A DNA stretch of 64,000 nt from an uncultured Clostridia bacterium (GTDB lineage: Bacteria > Bacillota > Clostridia > Christensenellales > UBA1242). Position numbers and translations under genes: made by a program. Location of the stretch: the NCBI GenBank assembly GCA_944377485.1, contig CALWFB010000004.1:25513-89512 (forward strand). The letters run 5' to 3'. A model generated the notes under the pieces. It saw only the letters and a program-made list of their open reading frames with translations. It had not been told where the DNA came from and did not search any database. Below, piece after piece: positions 35,960 to 44,957 of the stretch (within the stretch, counting starts at the first letter, position 1; every line of letters starts with the position of its first letter).

Positions 35960-37030
35960 TTAATCTTCTTGTTCACTAAGTTTTCTTTGCTGGTCAGCAA
36001 GGGTTAGTGCATCAATCATTTCATCTAAATCACCATTCATAAAATCTTCAATGTTATAAAGACTAAGTCCTATTCTATGGTCTGTCACTCTACCTTGTGG
36101 AAAGTTGTATGTCCTGATTCGTTCGCTTCTATCTCCGGTGCCCACTTGGCTCTTTCTATTTTGTTTGTATTCCGCTTCTTTCTGTTGTTGATAATAATCA
36201 TACACCTTTGCTCTTAACATTGCAAAAGCTTTTTCTTTGTTTTGCGTCTGACTACGTTCGTCTTGGCAACTGACCACAATTCCTGTTGGAAAGTGTGTAA
36301 TCCTAATAGCAGATTCCGTCTTGTTAATATGCTGTCCGCCCGCACCACTACTTCTGAATAAATCTATACGAATGTCTTTATCATTTATCTCCACATCGGC
36401 ATCTTCCATCTCTGGCAGAATTGCAACAGTAGCAGTAGAAGTATGCACTCTACCTTGGCTCTCAGTTTCTGGTACGCGCTGTACTCTATGCACTCCTGAT
36501 TCATATTTGAAACGTGCATATGCATTCTTGCCTTTTATCATCGCTTGCACTTCTTTAATACCGCCAAGTTCGGTCTCTTCAATATTCATAATTTCCATTT
36601 TGAATTTGTGAGAATCACAATACATTTGATACATTCTTAGCAAACTGTGAGCAAATAAAGAACTTTCCTCTCCGCCTGCTCCACCACGGATTTCCAATAT
36701 GACATTTTTTGTATCATTCTCGTCTTTTGGGAGCAACAAAATCTTTAATTGCTCTTCACTTTTACTTAACTTATCTTTTAATTCTTCACATTCTTCTTTC
36801 AGCATACTTTTCATTTCGGCATCAGATTCTGTTTCAATTAAACTCTTTGCATCTTCATAATCTTTGCTTAGTTTTTCATAATTTTCATATTCTTCCATGA
36901 GAGGTTGAAGAGAAGAATGTTCTTTCACTTTCTTTTGCCAAGTTTTTGTGTCTGCTATGATTTGTGGGTCAGCTATTTCACGAGTTAAGTTGTCAAACTT
37001 TTCCTTAATCCCTTTCAACTTTTCCAACAT
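35960..37030 (-). CDS. prfA: Peptide chain release factor 1
   Basis: 356-residue class I release factor reading UAA and UAG. The anticodon-like PxT motif is PET (187-189, in RVPETESQGRVHTS). The catalytic GGQ is at 231-233, whose Gln is the target of PrmC, encoded just upstream. AAGGAG precedes the ATG. 12 bases after prmC. Confidence 0.98.
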   Translation of the reverse strand: MLEKLKGIKEKFDNLTREIADPQIIADTKTWQKKVKEHSSLQPLMEEYENYEKLSKDYEDAKSLIETESDAEMKSMLKEECEELKDKLSKSEEQLKILLLPKDENDTKNVILEIRGGAGGEESSLFAHSLLRMYQMYCDSHKFKMEIMNIEETELGGIKEVQAMIKGKNAYARFKYESGVHRVQRVPETESQGRVHTSTATVAILPEMEDADVEINDKDIRIDLFRSSGAGGQHINKTESAIRITHFPTGIVVSCQDERSQTQNKEKAFAMLRAKVYDYYQQQKEAEYKQNRKSQVGTGDRSERIRTYNFPQGRVTDHRIGLSLYNIEDFMNGDLDEMIDALTLADQQRKLSEQED

Positions 37031-37042
37031 ATATACTCCTTA

Positions 37043-37858
37043 TTATTTTGTAAATACCAATACTCTATCTATTCCGTTAAGGTCTAGCACAGATTCTACA
37101 AAATTAAAATCATTAAATAATGAAATGATTGGTTGTTTTTGATTGTATCCTATCTCCAATATCAACATTCCACCATCATTTAAATGTTTTCGTGCCTCAT
37201 TATGAATATCGTTAAAGAACTTCAAGCCCATATCTCCGCCATCTAGTGCAAGTATTGGGTCATAGTCTTTTACTTCTTTATCCAAATCTTCAATTTCATC
37301 CGTTGCAATATATGGAGGATTTGAAACTATTAAGTCAAATTTCCCGTCCACTTTATCAAACATATCACTCTTTAAAAATTCTACATTTACCTTGTTGATT
37401 TTTGCATTCTTTTTGGCAATCTGCAATGCTTTATTTGATATATCTGTTGCAAGCATTTCAATATCAGAATTTTTTTTGATGGCAATGGCAAGACAACCAC
37501 TACCAGTACACAGGTCTATACAAGACTTATAACCCTTTTCATTAATATACTTCAAAGTTGTATCTACAACAACTTCACTATCTTGACGAGGAGATAAAAC
37601 ATTCTCATCAATATAAAATGTCATACCATAAAAATATGCTTTTTTGAATAATTTGTCTATTGGAATATCTGTATCCAATCTAATCGTTGCATATTCTCTA
37701 ATCGTCTGTTCGGTCATGTCATCTATATCTTCAATCAATGTCAGTTCAGTTCTTGGCACGTTTAAAACTTCGGACACAATAAAATCTACATCAGCACTAT
37801 CTTTTTCGTGCTGACAATATAAATCCTTTAATTCTTTTCTTAATTCAATCAATTTCAT
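37043..37858 (-). CDS. prmC: Release factor glutamine N5-methyltransferase
   Basis: 271 residues. It methylates the GGQ glutamine of RF1/RF2 using SAM. SAM-binding loop DLCTGSGCLAIA (115-126) and catalytic NPPY (180-183) are present. Its ATG lies about 14 bases after the U-run of the rpmE terminator and has no ribosome binding site, which is odd for an operon gene; expression may rely on read-through. Confidence 0.96.
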   Translation of the reverse strand: MKLIELRKELKDLYCQHEKDSADVDFIVSEVLNVPRTELTLIEDIDDMTEQTIREYATIRLDTDIPIDKLFKKAYFYGMTFYIDENVLSPRQDSEVVVDTTLKYINEKGYKSCIDLCTGSGCLAIAIKKNSDIEMLATDISNKALQIAKKNAKINKVNVEFLKSDMFDKVDGKFDLIVSNPPYIATDEIEDLDKEVKDYDPILALDGGDMGLKFFNDIHNEARKHLNDGGMLILEIGYNQKQPIISLFNDFNFVESVLDLNGIDRVLVFTK

Positions 37859-37871
37859 ATAATTTTTTAAT

Positions 37872-37914
37872 AAAAAAATACGTGCCTATTCTGCGCATGC
37901 AAAAAAGACACGTA
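37872..37914 (-). terminator. Terminator between rpmE and prmC
   Basis: Minus-strand TACGTGTC pairs with GGCACGTA (37907-37914 with 37879-37886, one G-U), 20-base loop, followed by seven U. It separates rpmE from prmC-prfA. Confidence 0.7.
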
Positions 37915-37920
37915 AATTGG

Positions 37921-38139
37921 CTATTTCAATTTATGTTTTTTATTGAATCTATCTACACGACCTTCGGTATCAACGAGTTTTTGTTGACCAGTAAAGAATG
38001 GATGACATTTATCACAAACTTCAAGTCTAACTGTATCTCCCTCTTTTACACCTGGTTTTGAAGTTTTACCTTTGAACTCATGACCGCAAGCACATAGAAA
38101 AGTCACTTCTACGTAATTTGGTTGGATATCTTTCTTCAT
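37921..38139 (-). CDS. rpmE: 50S ribosomal protein L31, zinc form
   Basis: 72 residues. MKKDIQPNYVEVTFLCACGH with C16, C18, and C42-x2-C45 (CDKCHPFFTG) as zinc ligands, so the C+ paralog. AAGGAG precedes the ATG. Confidence 0.97.
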   Translation of the reverse strand: MKKDIQPNYVEVTFLCACGHEFKGKTSKPGVKEGDTVRLEVCDKCHPFFTGQQKLVDTEGRVDRFNKKHKLK

Positions 38140-38193
38140 AACTACTCCTTAATTATTCTAGCGAAATGATTATACCTTGAAAATAGTCATTTG

Positions 38194-39444
38194 TCAACCA
38201 TTTTTTGAAGAACTTTTAATAATCTTTTTGGCTACACAATCAATATCCCCTGCTCCAACGAATGCTATTGCTCGCTCTTTTCCTATAAAATTAAGTACAT
38301 TTTTAATGCTAGTTGCGTATTTTATGTTATTATTATATTTTTTTAATTCCATATACAATTCATGTGCACTAATTCCACAACTCGGTCTTTCACGAGCAGG
38401 ATATTCTTTATATATACACAAATCATCTACTTCTTTTAAGACCGATATAAATTCAGACAAAAACATTTTTGTTCGAGAATAAGTATGTGGTTGAAAAACA
38501 ATTTTACATTCTTTGAATTCTTGCGAAAAGTTTTCAATAAATGCTTTCAATTCTGTTGGGTGATGAGCATAATCTATAAATATTTTTTTATTCTTATATA
38601 GTCCTAAATATTCATATCTCCTAGGAATTCCAATAAATGAATTCACTGCTTTTATAATAGTACTATCATCTACTCCCAAAAATTTGCATACAGCAACCGC
38701 AAGAGATATATTGTCTAAATTGTATTCTCCTTTTATTTTCGGTTTAATCTTTAAATTGGTTCGTTTAACAAAGTTTGTATTTTTAACTCTTTTTAAATAA
38801 CTGACACTATTTGTGTCATAGACAAATCTCTTTAATCCACGTTTTAAAAAGGTCAAAAAAGCAGTACGCAAATTAAAAATATTTTTATATGTATCCAAAT
38901 GCTCTGCTTCCACATTTGTCACAACAGAAATTGTTGGTTTCAAATGCAAAAAACTCTTATTATATTCACAAGCTTCCACTACCAAATAATCATCACCACA
39001 CTTAAATCGAGGCGCAAAAACATCTGCACCAATATGACACGAAACTTTTTTATTCGCTGTACGCAAAATTTCATAAATTAAAGATGCGGTAGTACTTTTC
39101 CCATGAGTGCCAGCAACTGCAATTATACATTTAAATTCCTCGCAGATTTTTCCCAAAATTCCCGCCCTATCAAATATTGGACAATTAAGTTTTTTCAAAT
39201 TGACAATATATTTATTGTTGTCCTTTATTGCCGCTGTCTTCACACAAAAATCTACATGCAAAAATTCTTTTTTAAATCTGTTCGTGACAATTATTCCAGC
39301 ATTGGAACATAAGTTTGTATATTCATTCAATTTTTTATCATAACCATATACCGTGTAGCCCTTTTCTCTATATGCTAGTGCTAATTGGTGCATACTGACT
39401 CCACCAATACCCAAAAATAAAACAGATTGATAATTTTTTTTCAT
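38194..39444 (-). CDS. murC: UDP-N-acetylmuramate--L-alanine ligase
   Basis: 416-residue cytosolic Mur ligase adding L-Ala to UDP-MurNAc with ATP. N-terminal LGIGGVSMHQLA (nucleotide-sugar domain), ATP loop GTHGKSTT (112-119), VVTNVEAEHLD, and the MurC-type DYAHHPTELKAFI. FQPHTYSRT in the C-terminal domain is also typical. The ATG at 39444 is preferred because AGGTG lies 6 bases upstream; a GTG at 39453 falls within that site. Implies a peptidoglycan wall. Confidence 0.95.
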   Translation of the reverse strand: MKKNYQSVLFLGIGGVSMHQLALAYREKGYTVYGYDKKLNEYTNLCSNAGIIVTNRFKKEFLHVDFCVKTAAIKDNNKYIVNLKKLNCPIFDRAGILGKICEEFKCIIAVAGTHGKSTTASLIYEILRTANKKVSCHIGADVFAPRFKCGDDYLVVEACEYNKSFLHLKPTISVVTNVEAEHLDTYKNIFNLRTAFLTFLKRGLKRFVYDTNSVSYLKRVKNTNFVKRTNLKIKPKIKGEYNLDNISLAVAVCKFLGVDDSTIIKAVNSFIGIPRRYEYLGLYKNKKIFIDYAHHPTELKAFIENFSQEFKECKIVFQPHTYSRTKMFLSEFISVLKEVDDLCIYKEYPARERPSCGISAHELYMELKKYNNNIKYATSIKNVLNFIGKERAIAFVGAGDIDCVAKKIIKSSSKNG

Positions 39445-39548
39445 TTTTATCACCTATTTTCATATATGAATTAATTTTATATTTGGTAAATAGTACAAAA
39501 GAATTTAGAAAATAAAAAAAATAAACGAATAAATATATTAAAAATCAT

Positions 39549-39577
39549 TTGCAAAATATTTTTATATTAGGTAAAAT
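39549..39577 (+). promoter_or_regulatory. Promoter candidate of spoVG
   Basis: TTGCAA (39549-39554), 17-bp spacer, TAAAAT (39572-39577), 50 bases before the start codon. Confidence 0.55.
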
Positions 39578-39626
39578 AATAATGACTACATTGTAGTTAA
39601 TCTAAAAAAGGGGAAGGTGAATAGAC

Positions 39627-39893
39627 TTGGAAATCACAGACATTAGAATCAGATTGGTCAGCAAAGATGATAGCAAGTTGAAGGCCGTTGCCTCATTCAC
39701 GATTGATAATGCATTTGTTGTGCACGATGTGAAGATTATTGAAGGCACCAATGGCAACTTTATCGCTATGCCATCAAAGCAAGCACCTAGTGGCGAGTAC
39801 AGAGATATAGTACACCCATCTAACACTGAGACAAGAGAACAAATTAGTTCTGCTGTACTGGCTGCTTACGAGAAAGAAAAAAATAATCAATAG
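39627..39893 (+). CDS. spoVG: SpoVG family RNA/DNA-binding regulator
   Basis: 88 residues, matching SpoVG along its whole length: EITDIRIRLVSKDDSKLKAVAS-type start, FVVHDVKIIEGTNGNFIAMP and SGEYRDIVHP. Small site-specific nucleic-acid-binding regulator of sporulation or cell division in Bacillota. The start is a TTG codon with AAGGGGAAGG about 9 bases upstream; the only nearby GTG is out of frame. A terminator follows. Confidence 0.96.
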   Translation: MEITDIRIRLVSKDDSKLKAVASFTIDNAFVVHDVKIIEGTNGNFIAMPSKQAPSGEYRDIVHPSNTETREQISSAVLAAYEKEKNNQ

Positions 39894-39906
39894 TCTCAGT
39901 ACACTT

Positions 39907-39940
39907 CTGCATTAGTTCAATACTATGCAGATTTTTTTTA
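39907..39940 (+). terminator. Terminator of spoVG
   Basis: TCTGCATTAGT / ACTATGCAGA (39907-39917 with 39923-39932, one bulge) followed by eight T. Confidence 0.88.
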
Positions 39941-40023
39941 CTCAAAATCTTGTTAGTCGCAATTTTTTCAATTTAAACCTAATGAAAAATAATTTTTTAT
40001 TATACGCAACAAAACAAAAAAAA

Positions 40024-40041
40024 CGAGCAATTAAATGCTCG
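40024..40041 (-). terminator. Terminator of the GLUG-motif protein gene
   Basis: CGAGCA / TGCTCG (40024-40029 with 40036-40041) flanked by A and T tracts; on the minus strand it gives a stem and U-run shortly after the stop at 40050. Confidence 0.75.
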
Positions 40042-40049
40042 CTTTTTTA

Positions 40050-43000
40050 TTAAACATTTGTCAAGAAGTTTAATATAATGCCAACTCTATTAGTCCATAC
40101 ATTGTTTGCAAAGTCGAATGTCAATTCTCTTTCATAATGTTGATTATACGGAATGAATAATCCCCATACTCTTGCAGTCAATGTGTGAGTTCCTCTAAAT
40201 GTTGAAGACTGATTGAATTCAGATGAATTTACAGTTTTAACATTGTTGTGGTTTCCTGTTTGATTATATGAAGTATTGAATTGTCCTCCTCTGAATTCTG
40301 CAGAAATATAAGACTTACCATAATATCCTGCTCTATCTGTATTGATAACAACACTTTCCATTCTACCAGATGCGGCAGTACCAGCATAGATGTTGTAGTT
40401 ATCAGAAGTTCCTTCGCTGGTCTTGTCTTTCCACGTTTCACGATAGAAAGTACCATAACCATTTAGTGTGCTGTCAATTGTAGCATTTCTTAATGTTGCA
40501 GTATTAGGGAATTCCAAAACTAATAGAGATGTTCTAGTATTATTTGTTTGACCATACAATTGGCTAACTGCTTGAATGTCAGTAATTGTTCCATAAGTAA
40601 AGTTATAACATATTCCTGCTACGAATTTATCACCAGTAATGTAATTTTCACTGATTAAATCGCCTTCAGGATTGAAATTAGCCACCAATACTTGACTAAC
40701 AGTTGCACTTGCATTTGCCATATTTACTACTACACCAGAGACATAGTTTCCGTATATATCAGAACCTGCAATAGCTTGTGATATGCTTGAATTTACTGTT
40801 GAATTATTTGCAGCAATTCCACCCACATAGAAATCTTTTCCTTCATAATATGAACCGACTGTTGCCATTAGATTATATGCATTATTGATTGTTGAATTGT
40901 TTGTTGCTACTATTCCACCAACATACATTTGAGCAATATTCACATCATTTAGAGCAATTCCTGTTCCTAACATTCTAACATTTAATATCGTTCCATTATT
41001 TATAGCACTGACTCCACCAACTTGTAAAGTTCTATTTGTCTGTTCAATAGTCATCTCTAATGTCATATTAGAATTAGAAATTGTACCATTATTCAAGGCA
41101 CTGATACCTGCAACATATGCATCATTGTTATCTTGTGCATATTTAACAACCACATTACCAGTCAAGTTATCAATTGTGCCATAGTTTTCTGCAACTGCTC
41201 CACCGACACGTAATGTACCATAAATTGTTGAACTTGTGATATTTGCTTGTGCAAGTGTTCCGTCATTTATTATTCCAATTAATCCGCCTACATATGAAGT
41301 TGAATTAGAAGAAGGTAAATTCAAGTTTGACACTCCAACATTAATCATTGTTGAATTATTGTCTAATCTTGCTACTAATCCACCAAAGTATGTACTTGAA
41401 CCAAGATTTGCAGTTGAATATACAACTTGAACATTTTCAATAAATGAAGCACTTTCAGCAGTAGTTGAAATCACTCTTCCAGCCAATGCACCAACATTAG
41501 TTGCACCTGTTGTGTTAAGCACTACATTCTCAATTACCAAATCTCTTATAGTTGAATTGTCTATAACTGAGAATAATCCTAAATCTCCACTCGTATGATT
41601 TGTTAAATTTAATCCAGTAATTTTGTAGCCATTACCGTCAATGATGCTATTTTTCAATTCAATAGGTGTCCAATCTACACCTGTTAAATCTACATCTCCG
41701 CCTAAAACATATTTCTTATTAACTATTGCGCCATCAGCATCTAAACAATCTTCAATAAATTGCATGAATAATTCTGCATTGGTTTCGCCGTCATTGTCAG
41801 GAGTACCTATGGTCTCTTCTTCCAAATCTTTTAAGAAATATTCACTAGAAATAGAACTTAAATTAGCATTTGTCATTCTCAATCTAGGTAGTGAGCCAAT
41901 AATGATGTTCCAAGCTGAATTGTCCCAATATGTCTTCGTATTTTGGTCAATAGCATAGAATACATATTCTGTATTGTTTGCCATATCTGCCAAATTGTTG
42001 AATTGTACTATAAAGTAAATTCCATCAGCTTCGTTATAAAATCCTCTTGTAAAGAAAGTATCATCATAACTATTTACTACGTTTCCAGAACTTGCTAATA
42101 CATAATTACCTACTAAATGTCTCAATTGATTAGCATTTTCTGCTACGAATGAACTATCTTTTTCGATTGTACCTATGAATGAACCAAAGTTTGCATAAGT
42201 GCTAGTTGATACAGAATAAGACTCTTGAATAGAACCACTATTTGTTCCTATGATTAATTTACCAGCAAATCCGCCAATATCTCCACTTGCATTGTATAAA
42301 GAAATTTCAGTATCGGCGAATGTGGCTTGAACTTTTGCCTTGTCGATTTCGCCCACTAAGCCACCAGCAATTCCTGTAATTGTTGAAACCGTAGGATTCT
42401 CAGCAGTTGATGCCGTTCCAATTGTCAAAACTGCGTCTTGTACGCTAGATATTGTCAAAGTTGAATTTTCACCTGACAAACTACCAATCAAAGCACCAGT
42501 TTTTGAATTGTTCATAGTGTTTGCAATATTTACATTAACTGCTTGCACTCTTGAAACTGTTCCATTGACTGTACCTGCCAAAGCACCTGCTGTTTGATAC
42601 GCACCTGAAATTTCAACATCTTTAATATTTAAATCTGTCACAACAGAACCAGCATTTAATGTAGTGAATAAACCAGCATTTGCATATTCAGTTCCAGTTA
42701 AATTTAATGAACTAATTGTATGTCCGTTTCCATTAAATACACCACTAAAACCAAGATATGTTTCTACTGCATAACTATAACCAATAGGTCTGAAATCATT
42801 ACTCAAAGTGATATCAGTTCTCAAAGTATAATTAGCATTCAAAGCATAAGTATCACCAATTTTTTGTAAATCAGATTGGCTATCAATATAATAAGGATTA
42901 GCAACTGAACCGTCACCAATATGAACTGTTATATTAAATTCTGCATATTTTTCGTTAGTAGTAGTAATTAAAAGGTTAACTTCTCCACCCTTATTTGCGA

Positions 43001-43259
43001 CATAATAACCTCTATCTTCATTATAGTTGATAAATTGTGTCACTTCCTCACCACCGGCATTAAAGTTATATGTAGTATCTTTATGTTCTTTGAACACTGT
43101 ATAACCTAAGTCATCTAAGGTTATAACATCTCCTACATTACAATAAATTTCTTTTGTTTTAAAGTCGATTGCTTCGTCATTACGCAAAAAATAGTATGTA
43201 GTAAGCCCTATGCATACTACAACAACTATTGCAACTAGAAAAACTAAAAATTTCTTCAT
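40050..43259 (-). CDS. Large GLUG-motif beta-helix surface protein
   Basis: 1069 residues. N-terminal hydrophobic segment (about 4-26; no clean lipobox) acting as signal or anchor. Residues ~140-330 and ~490-900 consist of GLUG-type repeats ('G.I.g.n.', 'vGGlvg.n.gtI'): FNGNGHTISSLNLTG, VGGLIGIINDGTL, VGGVSAINNGTI, VGGIVATNNSTINNA. These fold as right-handed beta-helices in secreted adhesins. Rich in N, T, S. No LPXTG or C-terminal membrane helix. It has a good promoter and GGGGAAGGA-type binding site. Probably cell-envelope associated; ligand unknown. Confidence 0.8.
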   Translation of the reverse strand: MKKFLVFLVAIVVVVCIGLTTYYFLRNDEAIDFKTKEIYCNVGDVITLDDLGYTVFKEHKDTTYNFNAGGEEVTQFINYNEDRGYYVANKGGEVNLLITTTNEKYAEFNITVHIGDGSVANPYYIDSQSDLQKIGDTYALNANYTLRTDITLSNDFRPIGYSYAVETYLGFSGVFNGNGHTISSLNLTGTEYANAGLFTTLNAGSVVTDLNIKDVEISGAYQTAGALAGTVNGTVSRVQAVNVNIANTMNNSKTGALIGSLSGENSTLTISSVQDAVLTIGTASTAENPTVSTITGIAGGLVGEIDKAKVQATFADTEISLYNASGDIGGFAGKLIIGTNSGSIQESYSVSTSTYANFGSFIGTIEKDSSFVAENANQLRHLVGNYVLASSGNVVNSYDDTFFTRGFYNEADGIYFIVQFNNLADMANNTEYVFYAIDQNTKTYWDNSAWNIIIGSLPRLRMTNANLSSISSEYFLKDLEEETIGTPDNDGETNAELFMQFIEDCLDADGAIVNKKYVLGGDVDLTGVDWTPIELKNSIIDGNGYKITGLNLTNHTSGDLGLFSVIDNSTIRDLVIENVVLNTTGATNVGALAGRVISTTAESASFIENVQVVYSTANLGSSTYFGGLVARLDNNSTMINVGVSNLNLPSSNSTSYVGGLIGIINDGTLAQANITSSTIYGTLRVGGAVAENYGTIDNLTGNVVVKYAQDNNDAYVAGISALNNGTISNSNMTLEMTIEQTNRTLQVGGVSAINNGTILNVRMLGTGIALNDVNIAQMYVGGIVATNNSTINNAYNLMATVGSYYEGKDFYVGGIAANNSTVNSSISQAIAGSDIYGNYVSGVVVNMANASATVSQVLVANFNPEGDLISENYITGDKFVAGICYNFTYGTITDIQAVSQLYGQTNNTRTSLLVLEFPNTATLRNATIDSTLNGYGTFYRETWKDKTSEGTSDNYNIYAGTAASGRMESVVINTDRAGYYGKSYISAEFRGGQFNTSYNQTGNHNNVKTVNSSEFNQSSTFRGTHTLTARVWGLFIPYNQHYERELTFDFANNVWTNRVGIILNFLTNV

Positions 43260-43290
43260 AATTCCTTCCCCACAATAATTTGATATAGTT

Positions 43291-43318
43291 ATTATAACCC
43301 AAAACTAAAATTTGTCAA
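43291..43318 (-). promoter_or_regulatory. Promoter of the GLUG-motif protein gene
   Basis: Minus strand TTGACA (43313-43318), 16-bp spacer, TATAAT (43291-43296). Confidence 0.8.
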
Positions 43319-43344
43319 TACCAATTTTTATTTTTCAATAAAAT

Positions 43345-43362
43345 TAAACTAATATTAGTTTA
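43345..43362. repeat. 18-bp perfect palindrome upstream of the GLUG-gene promoter
   Basis: TAAACTAATATTAGTTTA is its own reverse complement. It lies 27 bp upstream of the -35 of the GLUG-protein promoter, a typical activator or repressor position. The rest of the 43260-43625 gap holds only that promoter, AT-rich DNA and the terminator at 43498-43525. Confidence 0.5.
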
Positions 43363-43497
43363 TTAACATACTGTTAATTATAACGCTTTACTTTTGCTAA
43401 AACGTAAAAAATGATAAAAAAATTTAAAAATTTAGTATTTTTTTATATTAAAATTTAAACAATTATGAAAAAAAATAAAAAAAATTATTTTTTTAAA

Positions 43498-43525
43498 AAA
43501 CTGGACAGTCTAAACTATCCAGTTT
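43498..43525 (-). terminator. Terminator of the Lys/Glu-rich hypothetical gene
   Basis: AAACTGGA / TCCAGTTT (43498-43505 with 43518-43525), continued by AGT/ACT after one mismatch, then U-rich on the minus strand; about 100 bases past the stop at 43626. Confidence 0.75.
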
Positions 43526-43625
43526 CCTTACCAACCTATTTAAAAGCTATCCTGTGTTTTCTTTTGTTTTTATTTCTTACATTATATTATTATATTTGTA
43601 AATTGTATTATTGAAAATGTATAAA

Positions 43626-44696
43626 TTAACTATTTGGTTCTATTGTTGTCTCTTTTGCCTCTAAATCTAGTAAGACCTTTTCTACGCGTTCATCAATCTT
43701 TCCGTTTTGAGCATAATTTTCTTTTAAATAATTTAAAACATTTTTATCTAATTCATACAGTCTATTAGTAAGCAACTCAACTGGCGCATTATCTATTTCA
43801 CGTATGAAGATATATATTAATCCTATATCTTTTTTCTTTGCCATTGCTTTTGATATTCGTGCAATCGAAGCACCCTTTATATCTCGTGCGGCTAAATATA
43901 ATCCATCAGCATCAGACCTTAAACATAAAGTATTGATTAATTTTTCGATATTGTCAGCTGGAATATTATCGTTCTCTGTTAAAAACTTATAAATTGTTTC
44001 AAAGTTCCCAAACTTACTAAGTCTACGTGTCTCAGTTTCTATTTCCTCTGCTGTCAATACTTTTTTCTTTTCTTTTTCGACCAGTTTCTTAGCATTTGTT
44101 GTTCTTTTTGGTTTTACTGTCTTATTATCTTCTTTTTCGTTATTACTCATGCTATCTCCACCATTTGACTCTTGTTGAGTATTTTTATTTTCTTCTGATT
44201 TGGTTTCTTCTTTCTTAGTAATTTCTTTTTCAACTTTCGTTTCAGTCGATGAATTGGTCTTTTTATTATTTTGCCTTCTTACTTTTGATTCTGTGCTTGT
44301 CTTTTGTTTTTGTTGTTTTTCTTCTTTTTCATTTAGCTCTTCTTTTTCTAATTCATCAATGTGAGATTTGAGTGCGGAATAAATCTTTTGTTTATTAGAT
44401 TTAGACAAATAGTTAATTCCCAATTCTTTTATTAACAATAATTTGTCAATTACATAAGTATATTGTTTAGCATCATACTCTTTAACAATTTCATCTGCAA
44501 CAAATTTCGTAAAAAATGCTCGTATATCACTTTTTATTTGAGCATTAACAGATGAACCCTGTACTATCTGATATACCCTGCATAATGAGTTGAAACCTTT
44601 TGTCGAATATGCAATTTGCATTTTGTCTTTAATCAAAGATACAAAATCTTGATTTGAATTTTTATTTGCATCTTTTTCTTTTCTTCCCAACGCCAT
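43626..44696 (-). CDS. Hypothetical protein with Lys/Glu-rich central linker
   Basis: 356 residues. An ordered helical N-terminal domain (about 10-120: FVSLIKDKMQIAYSTKGFNSL, AFFTKFVADEIV) and a helical C-terminal domain (about 220-345: FETIYKFLTENDNIPADNIE, LYLAARDIKGASIARISKAM) are joined by ~90 residues rich in K, E, T, Q and N. The C-terminal part looks like short helical repeats. The ATG at 44696 is preferred (AAGGA 9 bases upstream) over one 20 codons earlier. Cytosolic; function unknown. The C-terminal 'ARDIKGA' style repeats are reminiscent of tandem helix-turn-helix solenoids. Confidence 0.65.
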   Translation of the reverse strand: MALGRKEKDANKNSNQDFVSLIKDKMQIAYSTKGFNSLCRVYQIVQGSSVNAQIKSDIRAFFTKFVADEIVKEYDAKQYTYVIDKLLLIKELGINYLSKSNKQKIYSALKSHIDELEKEELNEKEEKQQKQKTSTESKVRRQNNKKTNSSTETKVEKEITKKEETKSEENKNTQQESNGGDSMSNNEKEDNKTVKPKRTTNAKKLVEKEKKKVLTAEEIETETRRLSKFGNFETIYKFLTENDNIPADNIEKLINTLCLRSDADGLYLAARDIKGASIARISKAMAKKKDIGLIYIFIREIDNAPVELLTNRLYELDKNVLNYLKENYAQNGKIDERVEKVLLDLEAKETTIEPNS

Positions 44697-44920
44697 AATT
44701 AACCATCCTTTGTCTATAATTTTTATTATTTTATCATTACTTTTAAGACTTGTCAATATCTTATCATTACTTATTATACAATAATTTATATGAACTTAAC
44801 TTATATTTATACCAATATGATATAAAACTATTATCTATTTTTATAAACTTTTAAAACCTTACAAGAAAATATTGAACCATTTATAAATTCACAGAAATTG
44901 AAAAACAATAAAAAATCTAT

Positions 44921-44949
44921 TTGATTTAATCTAAAAATTGTTATAATAT
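44921..44949 (+). promoter_or_regulatory. Promoter of recD2, predicted near-leaderless
   Basis: TTGATT (44921-44926), 17-bp spacer, TAATAT (44944-44949), then 8 bases to the ATG at 44958. No ribosome binding site is visible. Confidence 0.5.
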
Positions 44950-44957
44950 TATTTAAT

